A DNA stretch of 64,000 nucleotides from Vespa crabro (Eukaryota; Arthropoda; Insecta; Hymenoptera; Vespidae): positions 3,549,569 to 3,613,568 of the forward strand of contig NC_060975.1 in the NCBI RefSeq assembly GCF_910589235.1, given 5' to 3'. The position numbers and the translations under genes are program-made. Below the pieces are notes generated by a model, which ran no database searches, was not told the DNA's origin, and saw nothing but the letters and a program-made list of their open reading frames with translations. Shown piece by piece: positions 11,093-23,501 of the stretch; the stretch's first letter is position 1; every line of letters begins with the position of its first letter.

Positions 11093-12379
11093 AAGATTGT
11101 AAAATGTAAGAGATCAAATGTAATAATCCAATTTGAAAAGTAATAATTCAAGAATATTATACAAATGATCAATACACAGAAGAATAATAAGTGATTTTAA
11201 AATAATGATTTAATATGAAAAAAAAAATATATATATATATATTTTTTTTTTGTTGTTTCTTTGAATTAACATTAAACAACAAAGTGATTGATGAATAATA
11301 ATATAAAATATCTCGGACGTAGCTAATGTTTTTTACATTTCAAATAAATTATGTATTCCGTGCTGCAAGAATAAAATATAAGATTACTAGTATATAAGAA
11401 AGCTTCTTCTTTCAATATTGAATTGATTTCTTTTCGAGAGGCGTCGTAAAACAAGCGAGGTTTTTTTTTTCCTTTCGAAAGAAGGAAAACAAAAACTCGT
11501 GAGAGAGAGGGAGAGAGAGAGAGAAAAAAAAAAGAAGAAAAAGAGAACAACAACAAAAAAGTCACTTAAATAACGAACGCATTATAGAAAGACGAGATTA
11601 TAAGTAAACGTTTTGTAATATTAAGAGATACCGATCTTATCTTTTGGAACAATTTATTAGAGTTACACGGATCCCGACAAGAATGACGTGTCACGAACGA
11701 ATAGAACATGATAAATAATCCAAGGTAGGACATTGATGAATTATTATGAAAGTTATTGTCGAAGTAGTCTCGAGACGTTGTGCATTTATAAACGTATCGT
11801 GAAAGTTAGAGAGGTAAGAATGTTCCCTTTTGGTATCGATTGCTTCGTGTAAATGGTTAACATCGTTCAGATCGGTGCGAAAAGTGTATATATATATATA
11901 TACCTAAAAAGCTTTCTTGTATCTGGATGAATGCACCTTTGTTGAGTTAAGAAGATGAACGATTTATGAATGGAATAGATGGACTATGATTTATAGTAAT
12001 ACCATCATATCTTGCTGTCTACGATAATGGGCCATGATAATTTTATAAATAAAAAAAGAAAAATAGAAAATTAAATTGAAAAAATCAATTCTTCTCGTAG
12101 AATTCTTTAAGAAATTTACATGGATACGTTTTACGTTCATTATCTCGATCGAACTGAGCAGAAAAAAAAAAGAAAAAAAAAAAAAAAATAAACGAAAAAG
12201 AGAGAAAAAAAATAAAGAAAGAAAGGAAGGAAGGAAGGAAGGAAGGAAAGAAAGAGAGAAAGAAAAAACAAATAAAACGGAATGTGAAATAGATAGCGAA
12301 AAAGAGGAAGAGAGAGAGAGAGAGAGAGAAAGAGAGGTGGGAAGAGAGAGGGAGAGAGAGCTCCAATCGTATAGCACGA
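10401..12379. other. AT-rich non-coding DNA
   Basis: AT-rich DNA with (GT)n at 10571-10590, a 63-bp (AT)n at 11026-11088 and a purine-rich block with a GGAA repeat at 12164-12362. A weak unique stretch at 11570-11990 contains CpG words but no recognisable gene. The frames at 11991-12377 and 12076-12387 are purine/pyrimidine tract translations. Confidence 0.65.
11026..11088. repeat. (AT)n microsatellite
   Basis: About 63 bp of uninterrupted AT. Confidence 0.95.
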
Positions 12380-12765
12380 TTCTATAGGAAATTCAAATGC
12401 ACCCGCGGTTTAGGTCAGTTCGAGCGGAAAAGTATTCGTGTCGAAGTATTCAAATGGCCTCGGGGCACTCGGGCCCGCGATCTGAAATTCAATCGAAGTA
12501 TTTGATCTCGGAGTTGGTAAGTGTGTGCACGTGTAGAGAGATACTTGCGGTGGTTAGCTATGGACTCACGCTTGAATACGATGGAGCGAGCTCCAGCTTT
12601 TCGGAGATTCAAAAGACAATGAGAAGGTGAATCGGAAAAGGGAGAATGGGTTTGGTAGGTATGTGGTAAAAAGGGGGGAGGATGGGCGAGAGATTGGAGT
12701 GAGAACTCCGAGAGGGCGAGTAAGGTAGCTGTCAGAGAACCTGCTGAGAACATTTCTCGTGTTTG
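12380..12765 (+). other. CpG-rich unique island with a strong splice-donor match
   Basis: Non-repetitive, CpG-rich sequence bounded by a GA tract and a pyrimidine tract. A consensus-like 5' splice site, TTG|GTAAGT, lies at 12517-12522, and the upstream part contains a GC-rich word CGGGCCCGCG. A 77-codon frame (12397-12630) reads through the donor and matches nothing known. One reading is an untranslated first exon on the plus strand. Another is an enhancer with a chance GTAAGT. No matching acceptor can be assigned. Confidence 0.35.
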
Positions 12766-12924
12766 CGAACTCTCGTATCTCTTCTTGTTCTCTCTCTTTT
12801 TTTTCTTCTTCTTCCTTTTCTTTTTTTCTCGTTCTTTCTTTCTTTTTTACTCTTTTATTTTTCTTTTTTTTGTTTCTTCCCACCACACCTCCCCAACCCC
12901 ATCCCTATCTTTCTCTTTAACATT

Positions 12925-12927
<3 letters not shown>

Positions 12928-12966
<39 letters not shown>

Positions 12967-13030
12967 GTTTGTTTGTTTGTTTCATTCTATCCGTCAGTCT
13001 GTCCGTCTGTCTGTCTGTCCGTCTGTATCT
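12928..13030. repeat. (CT)n, (TGTT)n and (CTGT)n microsatellite series
   Basis: About 34 bp of CT passes into TGTT units and then CTGT/CCGT units. The long frame at 12763-13308 that crosses it consists of the repeat and flanking poly(T)/CT. Confidence 0.9.
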
Positions 13031-13137
13031 CTCACTCTCTTTTATCCGTCTATCTTTTCTCTTCTTTCTTTATTTGTCTTTCTTTCCTTCTCTATTTCAA
13101 AGTTACTCTTTTAATGCTCGATTTAGATTTCAAGCGA

Positions 13138-13141
13138 ATAC

Positions 13142-13175
<34 letters not shown>

Positions 13176-13245
13176 GTATATATGTACGTACATATATACA
13201 TACATACATAGAAACATAGCTAAAACGAGTCCTTTTGACTACTAT

Positions 13246-13291
<46 letters not shown>
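13138..13291. repeat. (CATA)n/(TA)n and (CT)n microsatellites
   Basis: CATA units flank a TA tract at 13138-13210. A pure (CT)n of about 42 bp follows at 13250-13291. Confidence 0.9.
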
Positions 13292-13294
<3 letters not shown>

Positions 13295-13490
13295 CGTTTT
13301 CAAGTTGAACGCCGAGTAAGAGAGATCGCAAGGGTAGTCGTTAAGTCGCCACTTTGCGCACCAATTTCGTATCGACATTCTCGAAAAGGGGAGAATAATT
13401 TTCGAGATGTTCTTCCGCAAAACTGGTACATCTCCTCCTCAGTCTCAGTGCTAGATTATCTTTCAAACGTGAAAGCACGAAAATGAATCG
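13292..13490. other. Short CpG-containing unique island
   Basis: About 200 bp of non-repetitive DNA with CpG words directly after a CT tract. Two overlapping initiator-like TCAGT words lie at 13439-13449, but neither has a DPE match at +28. Function is unknown. Confidence 0.35.
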
Positions 13491-13626
13491 TTGCCTCTTT
13501 GAAATCCTTATTCGTGAAGATGAATATTATCGTCGGAACTATTCTTCATATCATCCGTCATAAACGTTCTTCCTTTTTCTTTTCTTTTTTTCTGTTTCTT
13601 TTTTTTTCTATTTTTTTCTTTTTATT

Positions 13627-13660
<34 letters not shown>

Positions 13661-13696
13661 CTTTTAATATTAAAATATCGTTGTGTCAATTTTTAA

Positions 13697-13740
<44 letters not shown>

Positions 13741-14003
13741 TACGAGTAATTACAAATGAAACGTCGTAAATATAATTACGTGAAAATAATTCGTTCTTTT
13801 CTTTTTCTATTTCATTCGGTCGCATTCGCGAACGTTCAAATCTTTCTGAAATATCGTTTTCTTCATATTTTAAATAAATCCGTTCTCTATGTATTAGATA
13901 TCATTTAAAAAGAAAAAAAAAGAAAAAGACAAAAATGGTAAAGGAGAATTTGACGGAACAATTTTAGGGTATTTCCGATGAAAAATGTATAAAGTTCTTT
14001 GAC

Positions 14004-14042
<39 letters not shown>

Positions 14043-14359
14043 CCTAAAGAAAAGTAAAAAAGAAAAAGAAAGAAGAGAAAGAAAAATAAAAATAATATCG
14101 TCGCAATCGTTCATTATCGCTTAAAACATTGAAATTATACAATGTGATAATATTTCTTGAAAGGGAAAAAAAAAAAAAAAAAAAGAAAAAACTACGATTG
14201 TAATAATACAAACAAAAATTATATTTTTCATATTTCATCCAAATACGTTGTTAAATTTGTCTTCTTTTCTTGTTTTTTTTTTTCTTTTTTTGAAGTTTCA
14301 ATCGAAATTGCTCAGTCTGTATATGATAATTTAAGAAGAAAAAGTGAAAGAGAAAAAGA

Positions 14360-14367
<8 letters not shown>

Positions 14368-14418
<51 letters not shown>
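14368..14418. repeat. (GA)n microsatellite
   Basis: About 51 bp of GA preceded by GAAA-type purine sequence. Confidence 0.95.
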
Positions 14419-14421
<3 letters not shown>

Positions 14422-14585
14422 CAAATATAAATAGAGAAATGGTGCTCAATAAGATTTAACAGAACAATTTAAAAATGTTCTCATTGAAAAATGTAAAAAC
14501 GTTTCTTATTTTCTTTCGTCGATCTTTCAATTTTGGCAAGTAACAACAACTTTCCGAAGGATCAGTAATATTTTCTGATTATTCA

Positions 14586-14616
14586 GTATATATATATATA
14601 TATATATATATATTCA

Positions 14617-14654
<38 letters not shown>
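14586..14654. repeat. Duplicated (AT)n block
   Basis: Two AT tracts each preceded by ATTCAG, consistent with duplication of boundary plus repeat. Confidence 0.9.
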
Positions 14655-14656
<2 letters not shown>

Positions 14657-14799
14657 CTCTTTTTGCAACACTTCTGTAAGTATCAAAACGATTTCTTTTC
14701 TTCTCATTTTCCTCTTATAATACGGCCATAAGAAGAAACGAGTTGTATCTTGGATGTTGTAGTAAATCACGGATGTTAAAGAGAATGTTCCCATGACCT

Positions 14800-14802
<3 letters not shown>

Positions 14803-14859
<57 letters not shown>
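14803..14859. repeat. (CT)n microsatellite
   Basis: About 57 bp of uninterrupted CT. Confidence 0.95.
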
Positions 14860-14863
<4 letters not shown>

Positions 14864-15259
14864 CTCTCCCTCTCTCGCTGACTTTCTTTCATCCTAAAAC
14901 CACGATTCTCTTAGCCTCTAACCAACATTATGAACCACGATAGTAACAAAAGCTGATGCTCACTGACCGTAAAATAATGTGTATGGTAATTCACGTGAAA
15001 CACAGAGGCACGTATACGTTACATATATACACGAATAAATCTACTTCACGTACAACTATGAACGATAATAATGTACGTATGTGTATGTCTCCCTCTCTCT
15101 TCCTCTTTGACCAATCCGTCCCTCTGTCTGTGTCATATCAATGAGAAAGAGAGAAAGAAAGAGAGGATGGAAAAAGATAAAGATAGAGATAAAGAAAATC
15201 GTAGATGTTCAATAAGGAACGTTAAAATACATTTACACGCTAGTTTGATTTTCTCATAA

Positions 15260-15261
<2 letters not shown>

Positions 15262-15341
<80 letters not shown>
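15262..15341. repeat. (AT)n-(AC)n-(AT)n compound microsatellite
   Basis: An AC block of about 12 bp is nested between two AT tracts. Confidence 0.95.
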
Positions 15342-15342
<1 letters not shown>

Positions 15343-15380
15343 TTGCATAGATTCACATATGTAATAGATATAATCGAGGT

Positions 15381-15850
15381 AACTCATTCGAGCGGATAAT
15401 ACGAGCTACGATAACTTCGGTTAGCTCGATCGTTCGAACGAGCAAATTCGAAAGAAAAGAGAAAAAAAAGTCGAACGTAAGTGTGGAATGGGGTGGCTAG
15501 AAATAGGGGGAGGGTGGGTGGAACATAGATAGTGGGTGAAGGAGTATGATATAGCTTGGTTGATCTGAAATATCGTGTCGAGTTTCGTCTCTATCAGAGT
15601 GAAACAGGACGGGAGGTAAAATTCAACAGGAAGGGTTCGACTTATGACATTTCGATGTATCGAACGAGTCCTCAACGAAGGAAGGAAGATCCGATAGAAC
15701 TCTTTCGAGATTGAGTGCAACGTTTTGACAGCTTTTCCATTGGTTCAACGAAAATTTGAAGTGTCAATAACGATGACACCGTTTCGTTTGTGCATTGAAA
15801 CGAACAAACGAGTGTTTCACGATCACGAGAATGTGCATCTATGAGAACGC
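15381..15850. other. CpG-containing unique island
   Basis: About 470 bp of mostly unique sequence with an inner 12-bp palindrome TCGTTCGAACGA at 15430-15441, a G-rich patch at 15488-15525 (GGGGGAGGGTGGG within it) and a CCATTGG word near 15736. Minus-strand frame 15421-15720 (99 codons) resembles nothing known. It is a candidate regulatory region. Confidence 0.4.
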
Positions 15851-15865
15851 GGAACTTACACCGTC

Positions 15866-16050
15866 CTATTCTTCTTCTATCTCTTCTTCTTCTTCTTCTT
15901 CTTCTTCTTCTTCTTTTTTTTTATTATTTTGAAATTCTCCAATTTAAATACCTTCGAATTTATTTCAACGTCGTTACAAAAGTTTATATAATGTTTCTAA
16001 TAATGTTTTTCGAAATAAAATTATTTTCAATAATAATAATAATTATAATC

Positions 16051-16121
<71 letters not shown>
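15866..16121. repeat. (TTC)n and (AAT)n trinucleotide microsatellites
   Basis: (TTC)n lies at about 15882-15915. A long (AAT)n at 16049-16121 would translate as poly-Asn. The frame 15841-16209 joining them is an artefact of the two repeats. Confidence 0.95.
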
Positions 16122-16389
16122 AATCATTATAATTGTAATTTATTTGGCGCAAGAGTATTGTCTGTCCCTTCATCCCCTCTATCCCTTTTCTACCCTAATC
16201 AACATTTAAGGAATTTCTAGAATCGATTGACGAGCGTAAGACGAATGATTCTAATTTTAATTCTAATTAATTAAAAGGATAATTGTTCTCGTAGAAATAT
16301 TTTTGTACGTGTAAAAAAAAAAAAAAGAAAGCTTATCGTAAATATAACGTTATTTATCGGTATATTACAACGTTCGGAAATACTCTAGA

Positions 16390-16605
16390 GTAATTTCGTA
16401 GATGTACGAGCCGTCATGTTGCAAGCAGGCTGGTACCATCAGGTGGTACTGGATCGGGCAGTTATTATAATCAATGTGCCGCGTTATATTAAAACTGGTC
16501 GAGTCAGAACGATATTCCAACTGTTACCATGAAAATGGTTACATAATCAAAATGTATTCTGGCTAATGCGGCTTTGGGACAAATGAAAATTGTTGTTTTC
16601 TCGAG
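16390..16605. other. Candidate conserved non-coding element
   Basis: About 200 bp of balanced unique sequence in strongly AT-rich surroundings, with no useful open frame. It contains a hairpin GTACCA-TCAGG-TGGTAC at 16433-16449 whose loop side forms an E-box-like CAGGTG (16440-16445). Abrupt composition change on both sides is typical of a conserved enhancer. This is an inference. Confidence 0.4.
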
Positions 16606-16817
16606 TGAAAAAAAAAAGCAGAAAGAAAAAGAAAAAGAAAAGAAAAAGGAAAGGAAAACAAAAGATATATCAGAATATGATTAAGCAATTAAATATATTA
16701 TAGTTAACATATCTATATCATATACTTATCTATTTATACGTAATGGATATTATAATATTCATACGTTATCTCAAATAAAATATAATATATTATATTGTAT
16801 GTATCTGTCTCTGTGTG

Positions 16818-16854
<37 letters not shown>

Positions 16855-17045
16855 TTTATTACTGTTACTATTTATAAAGGATGGATTTAAAATTATTGGC
16901 TGAATTTTAAAATCAATTGTTCTTTTTCGAAATACTTCTTTTTTCTTAAGTTAATCTTTTTTTTTTCAAATAATAAAATTGCGAGCCTAAGGAAATCTTC
17001 AAAAAAAAAAAGACTATAAAATACATTTATATATTTTATAATACA

Positions 17046-17096
<51 letters not shown>

Positions 17097-17743
17097 CTTT
17101 ATTGTATAAATCTTTTCTTTTATTTGATAAATCTTTTCTTTCCTTTTTTTTTTCTTTCTTTTCGTTCAATGAATCAATTTATTATAATCTACTTCCAAGC
17201 ATTAATAATCGAAGTTCTATTGTTCTTACTCCGTTCGTTCCTTTCAAATTTCGACACTGTTCTCGAAAGTAAGAGGAAATACGTATTTAAAAATACAATT
17301 GAGATTTATCTCGATTGATCGCTAGAAACAAGATATTTCATGTTAATAATTTTTCAAAATAATTATTCATTTCTTTTTCTTATGAAACTTTTGTTCGTAC
17401 GAAAATATCATTCGATTTGAAATACGAAACTTCTTCGTTTGTTCTTCGCGATGTAACGAATTATTATTCAATGAAGAAATAGTTGAAAGCTTGAAAAAGT
17501 CAATTAGTATAGATCAATTTCTTCTTATATTTTTTTCACAGTGAAACAAATAATTATTTACATTTATTTATTTCATTAAATCATTTCTCGATATAAACGT
17601 TTGATAAATAATCCATTTTATTTTATCATGTGTTGAACAATGGATCACTGTTTAACGATCTTAAAAATGTAAATCTTTATCTTACAATTTGGTTTTTCTT
17701 TTTTTCGAATTATTATAAACGTCTAAATCATTAGAAATTATGA

Positions 17744-17788
<45 letters not shown>

Positions 17789-18145
17789 TTTTTAGATCTT
17801 ACTAAAATATAATAAATGACTATATATACTAGAGTATATATAATAATTACTGTAATATTATTTCATTAGAAAGTATACAGTAATATCTATCGTATTACAC
17901 ATAATATATCATATTATACATATAGTATTATTTTTTTACTATGTATTAAAAATCTATATATATATTTATATAATGCTTCGTGTATTTAAGGGAAGAAAGG
18001 AAAAAAGTTAAAAAAAAGAAATATTCTCTGGACAATATCCACTTGTTGATGGAAAAGTAAAGAGGTGAAAGAGGAAAAGGAAAGGGAAAAAGAAAAAAAA
18101 AAGGAAAAGAAAATAGAATATTCAGAATAAGTCGTAAAAAGAGAA
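16606..18145. other. AT-rich non-coding DNA
   Basis: AT-rich DNA with (AT)n at 16823-16852, 17049-17094 and 17746-17785 and a purine-rich block at 17990-18120. No gene is seen. The frame at 17124-17318 has no domain. Confidence 0.7.
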
Positions 18146-18470
18146 ATCGATTTCGGCGAACGTCCAAAGGGTGCTGTTTCTGACAGGGGCAAAGTAACCC
18201 TTCGGAATAAGTATTCCCATCCTAACGACGAAAAGGTAGAAAGAAGACCGAGAAAGAACGAGAGTCACGTTTTCGTTCGCCAAGGACGATGGCTGGTTGG
18301 TTCTCCGTTCGAGTAAAAAGAAAGAAGGAAAATTTTCAAACGGGCGAGCCGAGGAGCCGTTCATGCCATGTCCTGGAAAACGAGACGTAAAAATAGGTTC
18401 CATTGGGAGGTGGGTTTAGTTGGGTTGGTTATGGAAGGTGTTCGAATGGTGTATGATGGTAGAAAGGAAA
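18146..18470. other. CpG-containing unique island
   Basis: Non-repetitive sequence with words such as TTTCGGCGAACGTCC and AGTCACGTTTTCG, flanked by a purine tract and the GTGA repeat. A 93-codon minus-strand frame (18122-18403) shows no recognisable domain. It is probably non-coding regulatory DNA. Confidence 0.35.
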
Positions 18471-18570
18471 TGAGTGAGTTAGTGAATGAGTGAGTGAGTG
18501 AGTGAGTGAGTGAGTGAGTGAGTGAATAAGTGAGTGAGTGAGTGAATGAGTGAAGTGAGTGAACGAGGGT
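18471..18570. repeat. (GTGA)n tetranucleotide repeat
   Basis: About 20 GTGA units with a few ATGA/ATAA variants. It reads as His/Ser/Leu/Thr strings on the minus strand. Confidence 0.95.
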
Positions 18571-19589
18571 GAAGGGAATAAAGAATGGAGAACGGAGTAA
18601 GAGAATAAGAGAAAAATGAAGAAGGAAAGGGAAAAAAGAAAAGAAGAGGAGAAAAGAAAAGAAAAGAAAAGAAAAGAAAAGAAACGACGAGTTCGGCTCT
18701 GCTTGCTTTGCAAACTATACTTGGCTGTCAACTACACGCTTCCCTACAACCTGCCGTTGATTTAAAGACGAATGAAAGTCTAATCTCGTACTTTGCGATA
18801 CTGTATTTACGAGTTGCAATGGCCGTCCTTCTGATTCAAATGGAATCAATGTTGTGACTTAGAAAATAAATTTAATGCTGTTGAAATCGAAAATTTCATA
18901 TTAGACAGATACACACATACATGTATGTAATTATAGTTATTTATAGTGATAAATAGTTATAATTTAATATTCGATATTTATCAGAATTTAATTATAAAAA
19001 AATTATGTGAAACGTCAAAGATATATTTTTTCTTTTCTTTTTTCTCTTTTTTTTTTTTTTAACAACGCCACGAACTTTTTTAAATTTCTTTTCTTTTTTT
19101 TTTCTTTTTTCTTTTTTTCTTTTTTCTTTCTTTCTTCAAAAGTTTTATATTATTTTATCGGCAGAAAATTGTTTACTTTATTTCCAAAGTTTATAATACT
19201 TCTTTAAGCATAACACATAATATAGTACATTATATATAATACATAATTATTTATTATATATTATATATAATAAATAATACATTACTAGTAGTATACTAAT
19301 TATGCACTTGTATATTAAAATATAATAATACTATATATATATATATTTTTTTTTTTTGTCATTTAATTGTATTCATTTATTATAATAATATCATTTTTAT
19401 ATCATCATATTAGTATTAAGTGATACTACAAATAATTTTTATAGGTTAAAAATATTAGGTTATTTAAAATTTAAATTATCACTTTTTCCATTATTTTCTT
19501 TCAAATCATTTGCATATTTTAATCTTAAAATTCTTCATACACGTCAAAATTTAAAATCGAATAGTTATTGATTAAAGAGAAAGAGAGAG

Positions 19590-19626
<37 letters not shown>

Positions 19627-19660
19627 TTTTTCAATTCTATGAAATAACATTTTTACTTAC
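18571..19660. other. Purine block, short unique patch, then AT-rich DNA
   Basis: A purine-rich block with (AAAAG)n ends near 18683. A small unique patch (18684-18860) follows, then AT-rich DNA with poly(T) stretches and (GA)n at 19597-19622. Nothing coding is recognised. Confidence 0.65.
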
Positions 19661-20130
19661 GTGAGTATAAATAGTGCCTCCTTTCATTGGAGGAACCTCC
19701 TTACGTTCGCGCGTAAACTCGACGATATCAATCACAATCGGAAAGTTTCAAACTGTTCGCGTAATTGCATGATTTACGAGTGGTGAGGAAAACGAAAATA
19801 AACGAAAACAAAAAAAAAAAAGAAAAAGAAGAAGAAAAAGATAAAAAAGAGAAAAGGGAAGAAAAGAAAAAAGGAAAAAGAATAAAAGAAGAAGAAAAGG
19901 AAAAGGAGAAAGGGGGAAAATAGGGGGGGAAAAAAAAGAAAAATATCAAGCGATACGACTTCAGCGGCGATTTATTAAAAGTTTGTTCGACGGGGCTAAA
20001 TCGAAATCACACGTGAAACGTTAGGTATACGTACGTTACACCGATACGTCGTATAACGAAACGTATTGGTATATGTATGTACTTTGAAATTAACGGCACT
20101 TAGTACAATACATACGTCCGATCGATAAAA
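19661..20130 (+). promoter_or_regulatory. TATA-containing candidate core promoter region
   Basis: A good TATA-box word TATAAATA lies at 19666-19673 on the plus strand. It is followed by two overlapping hairpins made from CCTCC (19677-19681), GGAGG (19689-19693) and CCTCC (19696-19700), then CpG-rich sequence TTACGTTCGCGCG. A purine tract interrupts the region at 19797-19945. A CpG-rich patch at 19955-20130 follows. No TCAGT initiator is seen about 30 bp downstream, so the promoter call is weak. Confidence 0.25.
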
Positions 20131-20264
20131 CCAGCTGACGATTGAGAGAAAAGCATTAATACTTCCATTACCAGTTCTAACAAAACAATTTCAATTTACA
20201 ACTTTTCAATATAACTCGATTTAATCTTTTATAATTTCATGTTACATACGAAATGACATATTCT

Positions 20265-20333
<69 letters not shown>

Positions 20334-21370
20334 GTGTGTGTGTGTATGTGTGTGTATATATTTTTTAAATTTTAGTCCATTATTTCGACATTCTACAAAG
20401 TGAAAATAAATCATGTTACATATTTTATATTTTCGAAATATGAGTTATGCTTGATATAACATGATTAAGTAATAATATTAATTGTCGTTTCAAATTTATC
20501 TAATTAAAATTTAATGAAATATAACGTTTCAAAAATATTATGAAATATTCGAGAGTTGAATTTAATTAAGAAATTTTTATTGAATTAAATCATTTTTACA
20601 ACGTAATACTTTTTCAATAAATGTTAAATAAATAGAAATATCAAGTAAACAAGAAGCAATGAAAGTTGAATCATGTTTTAATCAGAATGGATTAAGGATT
20701 TGATATATGTTATATTATAAATTTTATATTATATTCAATTTCGTTTAAACACAAACATAAAAACATTCGGATTATAGAAAGTTTCAAGATCACAAATTCG
20801 ATGTATCGTTATAAAAAAAAAAAAAAAATCGTTTGAATCCTACATATTTTTAAATTACGAAGAAAATAAATTTCAACGTTTATACATATGTATACTAAAT
20901 CTAAATCCTAAAAAAAAAGAAAAAAAGAAAAAGACGTTCATACGATATGTCATATCAAGTCAGTTGTTTCATAATCGTTAAAATTAATCGATGATTATTC
21001 CAAATAAAAAGAAAATGGACGAAACTCGAGAAAGGAAATAGAATTGTTTATTTCCATTGGAAAGAACAAACAAACAAACAAACAAAAAAACAAAAACAAG
21101 CAAAGAGGGTGAGAGAGAGAGAGAGAGGAAGGGGGGGTGGAAATAAAACATAACGCAGCCTACGAACGATTTAAAAAATAAAAGGAAAAGAAAAGGAAAA
21201 TAAAAAAAAAAAAGAATAGAACGAATAAAAAAGAAATGAAAGAAAGAACAATGATTTCAATTTGCTATTGAAACAATTGCGAAGAGAAACCATAATTTTG
21301 AAAAAAAAAAAAAAGAAAAAAGAAAAGAGAAAAAGAAAAAAAAGCTTCTCATCTTGCACTCCACGAATCA
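20131..21370. other. AT-rich non-coding DNA
   Basis: AT-rich DNA with a long (AT)n-(GT)n tract at 20268-20360, poly(A) runs and a purine block at 21176-21250. No gene is seen. Confidence 0.7.
20268..20360. repeat. (TA)n-(GT)n compound microsatellite
   Basis: About 64 bp of TA then GT units with a single A interruption. Confidence 0.95.
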
Positions 21371-22200
21371 GCGTTACAATTTGCATAGTATCATTCATTC
21401 ACGTTTGTTCAACGTATGAAAATCTCGAAATAGGGGAAAATAGCGTGGATGAAGAGAAAGAGAGTAAGAGGGGGAGGAGTGCAGATTGCGAGGTGTGGAA
21501 TGGGTGGGTGTGGTTGTGGTGAGATGCGATGGAATGGGAAACGGCAGAATAGGGTGGGGTGGGGTGAGGTGGGGTTGAAAACGAAATGAGAAACGGCCGT
21601 TCTCCACTTTCGCGTAACTAAGTGAAGAATCTTTCTAAAGGAAAGCCGTCATTAACGAAGTAAGTACCTTTCATCCTTTTCCTCCTTATCCTCATCCACC
21701 TCTTTCTCCTCCTCCTTTTCCTCGTCATCCTCCACCTCCTCCTCCTTCTCCTCTGATTCCACCTGCCTCATCCTTGAAATGCTTTCACTCACCGGACGCG
21801 TGGCCCTTTAATTAAATTTCCTTAGAGAGTCTGATGTAGAGTAATTTGAAACAAGCGACAAATGAAAAGTTTCAATTTCGAGTTGCAACCGTAGCTACTT
21901 GACGAATGAAGCGTTAAGGTTTATTGAAAGAAGAGAATTTTGAAAACTCATTTTAACCTTTACCCTCTTTTTATCACCACCGGGAGTAGTAAATATGCTC
22001 GACGAGTCACGGTTTTTATTTTGTAAAAGTCACGAAAAACCTTGTTCCTCTGTATGTTCCTTTTCTTTTTTTTCCGTTTTCTTTTTTTGTTCTTTTTTTG
22101 TTTTTTTTTTGTTTTTTTTTTGGAAGGAAGGAAGAAAGAAAGATCTCCCGGACGATGAATTACCACCTTACTCGTGGTATAAAAGGTTCCTGTACTAATG
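21371..22200. other. Mixed island: G-rich patch, CTC tract and unique CpG DNA
   Basis: G-rich sequence (21465-21575), a short unique segment (21585-21660), a CTC/TCC-rich tract (21665-21770) and unique sequence 21770-22030. Minus-strand frame 21395-21607 is Pro/His-rich because it reads the G-rich patch. No gene is supported. Confidence 0.45.
21552..21574 (+). other. G-quadruplex motif
   Basis: Four G runs of 3-4 (21552-21554, 21556-21559, 21561-21564, 21571-21574) with loops of 1, 1 and 6 bases match the G3N1-7 pattern on the plus strand. It is a sequence-level prediction only. Confidence 0.7.
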
Positions 22201-22498
22201 ACGACTATCTTTCTCTTTTCTCTTTTTTTTTTTTGTATATATAAATTATACATATGTACGTATATGTGTGTGTGTGTGCTTACGTATACAGGATAGGTCA
22301 AAAGTTCTTAGGTTTGTCATTTTACGATTTGAAGAAAGAAAGAAATTGAAAAAAAAAGAAAAAGAAAAAGAAAGAAAAGAAAAAAGGAAAGAAAAATAAA
22401 TTAGCCTAGAATAAAAAGTCTAGAATATGGGTACTTGATTTTTTTAAATCATTTAGAAACTTCTAAATCCATCATTGTATATACATAATTTTTAACAT

Positions 22499-22581
<83 letters not shown>

Positions 22582-22689
22582 GAAGATCTATTATAATTTA
22601 TCGCGATAATATTCGTATTGTATTACACCTTATAAACTTTTCAATCACATCGATGATTCTTGAAAACAAAATTCTTCCTTTTTTCTCCT

Positions 22690-22728
<39 letters not shown>

Positions 22729-23468
22729 ACAGATATAGAAATTCCTCTTATCTTAACAGTTTACCGTAATTTATTTTTTTTATATGAATCGTATGAGACG
22801 CACCCCTGTAATTGTATCTTGAAAAATGTAAAAGTAGAGGGAGAAAGATGTAAAAAAAAAAAAAAAGAAAAATAAAGGATGAAATATGGTCGTTGTTGCG
22901 ATTAAAAAATTTTTTGCCATAAAAGGAGAAAAAAGATTTACATAGATTTATAAAACGGTAACGATTCCTTTGGAATCGCAATGGAAAATTACAAAATATA
23001 TGTTATAGCTGGGCTACGTTCCTTTTTACGTTAATGAAATAATAAAAATAATAATAAAAAAAAAAAAGAATAAACATGCTCTTAGCAGCTGTATTAAAAA
23101 AAGAAAAAATAAATAAATAAATAAATAAAAGTAGAACGGAAAGGAAATGAAAAATAAAAGATAATTGTCATAACAAGAATTTTATGTTGTTAAAATGATA
23201 AAAAAAAAAAAAAAGAAAAGGAAAAAAACACATTTAAAACACATTACAAATTCTCTGATACTTCAAAGTGAATTTAGAAAGAATAATATAGTTACGTTAC
23301 GTTTTTTTACGATAATGAGATAACATTAAACAATTAGCGGTGTTAACAAAATAAAAGAAAAAAAAAAGAAAAAGGAAAGAAAAAAAAAAGAAAATTCTTA
23401 CAGCTTCGAAACACACGTTACTCTCGATATGATGATCCTTATATGAAACTATTCGCGATTTTATACGT

Positions 23469-23501
<33 letters not shown>

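Larger units (their letters stand above)
13491..15380. other. AT-rich DNA dominated by homopolymers and microsatellites
   Basis: Contains poly(T) at 13629-13660 and 14008-14042, (AT)n at 13701-13738, 14586-14610 and 14618-14654, (GA)n at 14368-14418, (CT)n at 14803-14859, and an AT-AC-AT compound repeat at 15262-15341. The two AT blocks at 14.6 kb share the same TATTCAG boundary, suggesting slippage duplication. No gene is seen. Confidence 0.75.

Noticed and set aside
22284..22325. Mariner-like transposon end (ACAGGATAGGTCAAAAG after TA)
   Set aside because: It resembles some Tc1/mariner ends, but no inverted partner or second TA boundary was found nearby.
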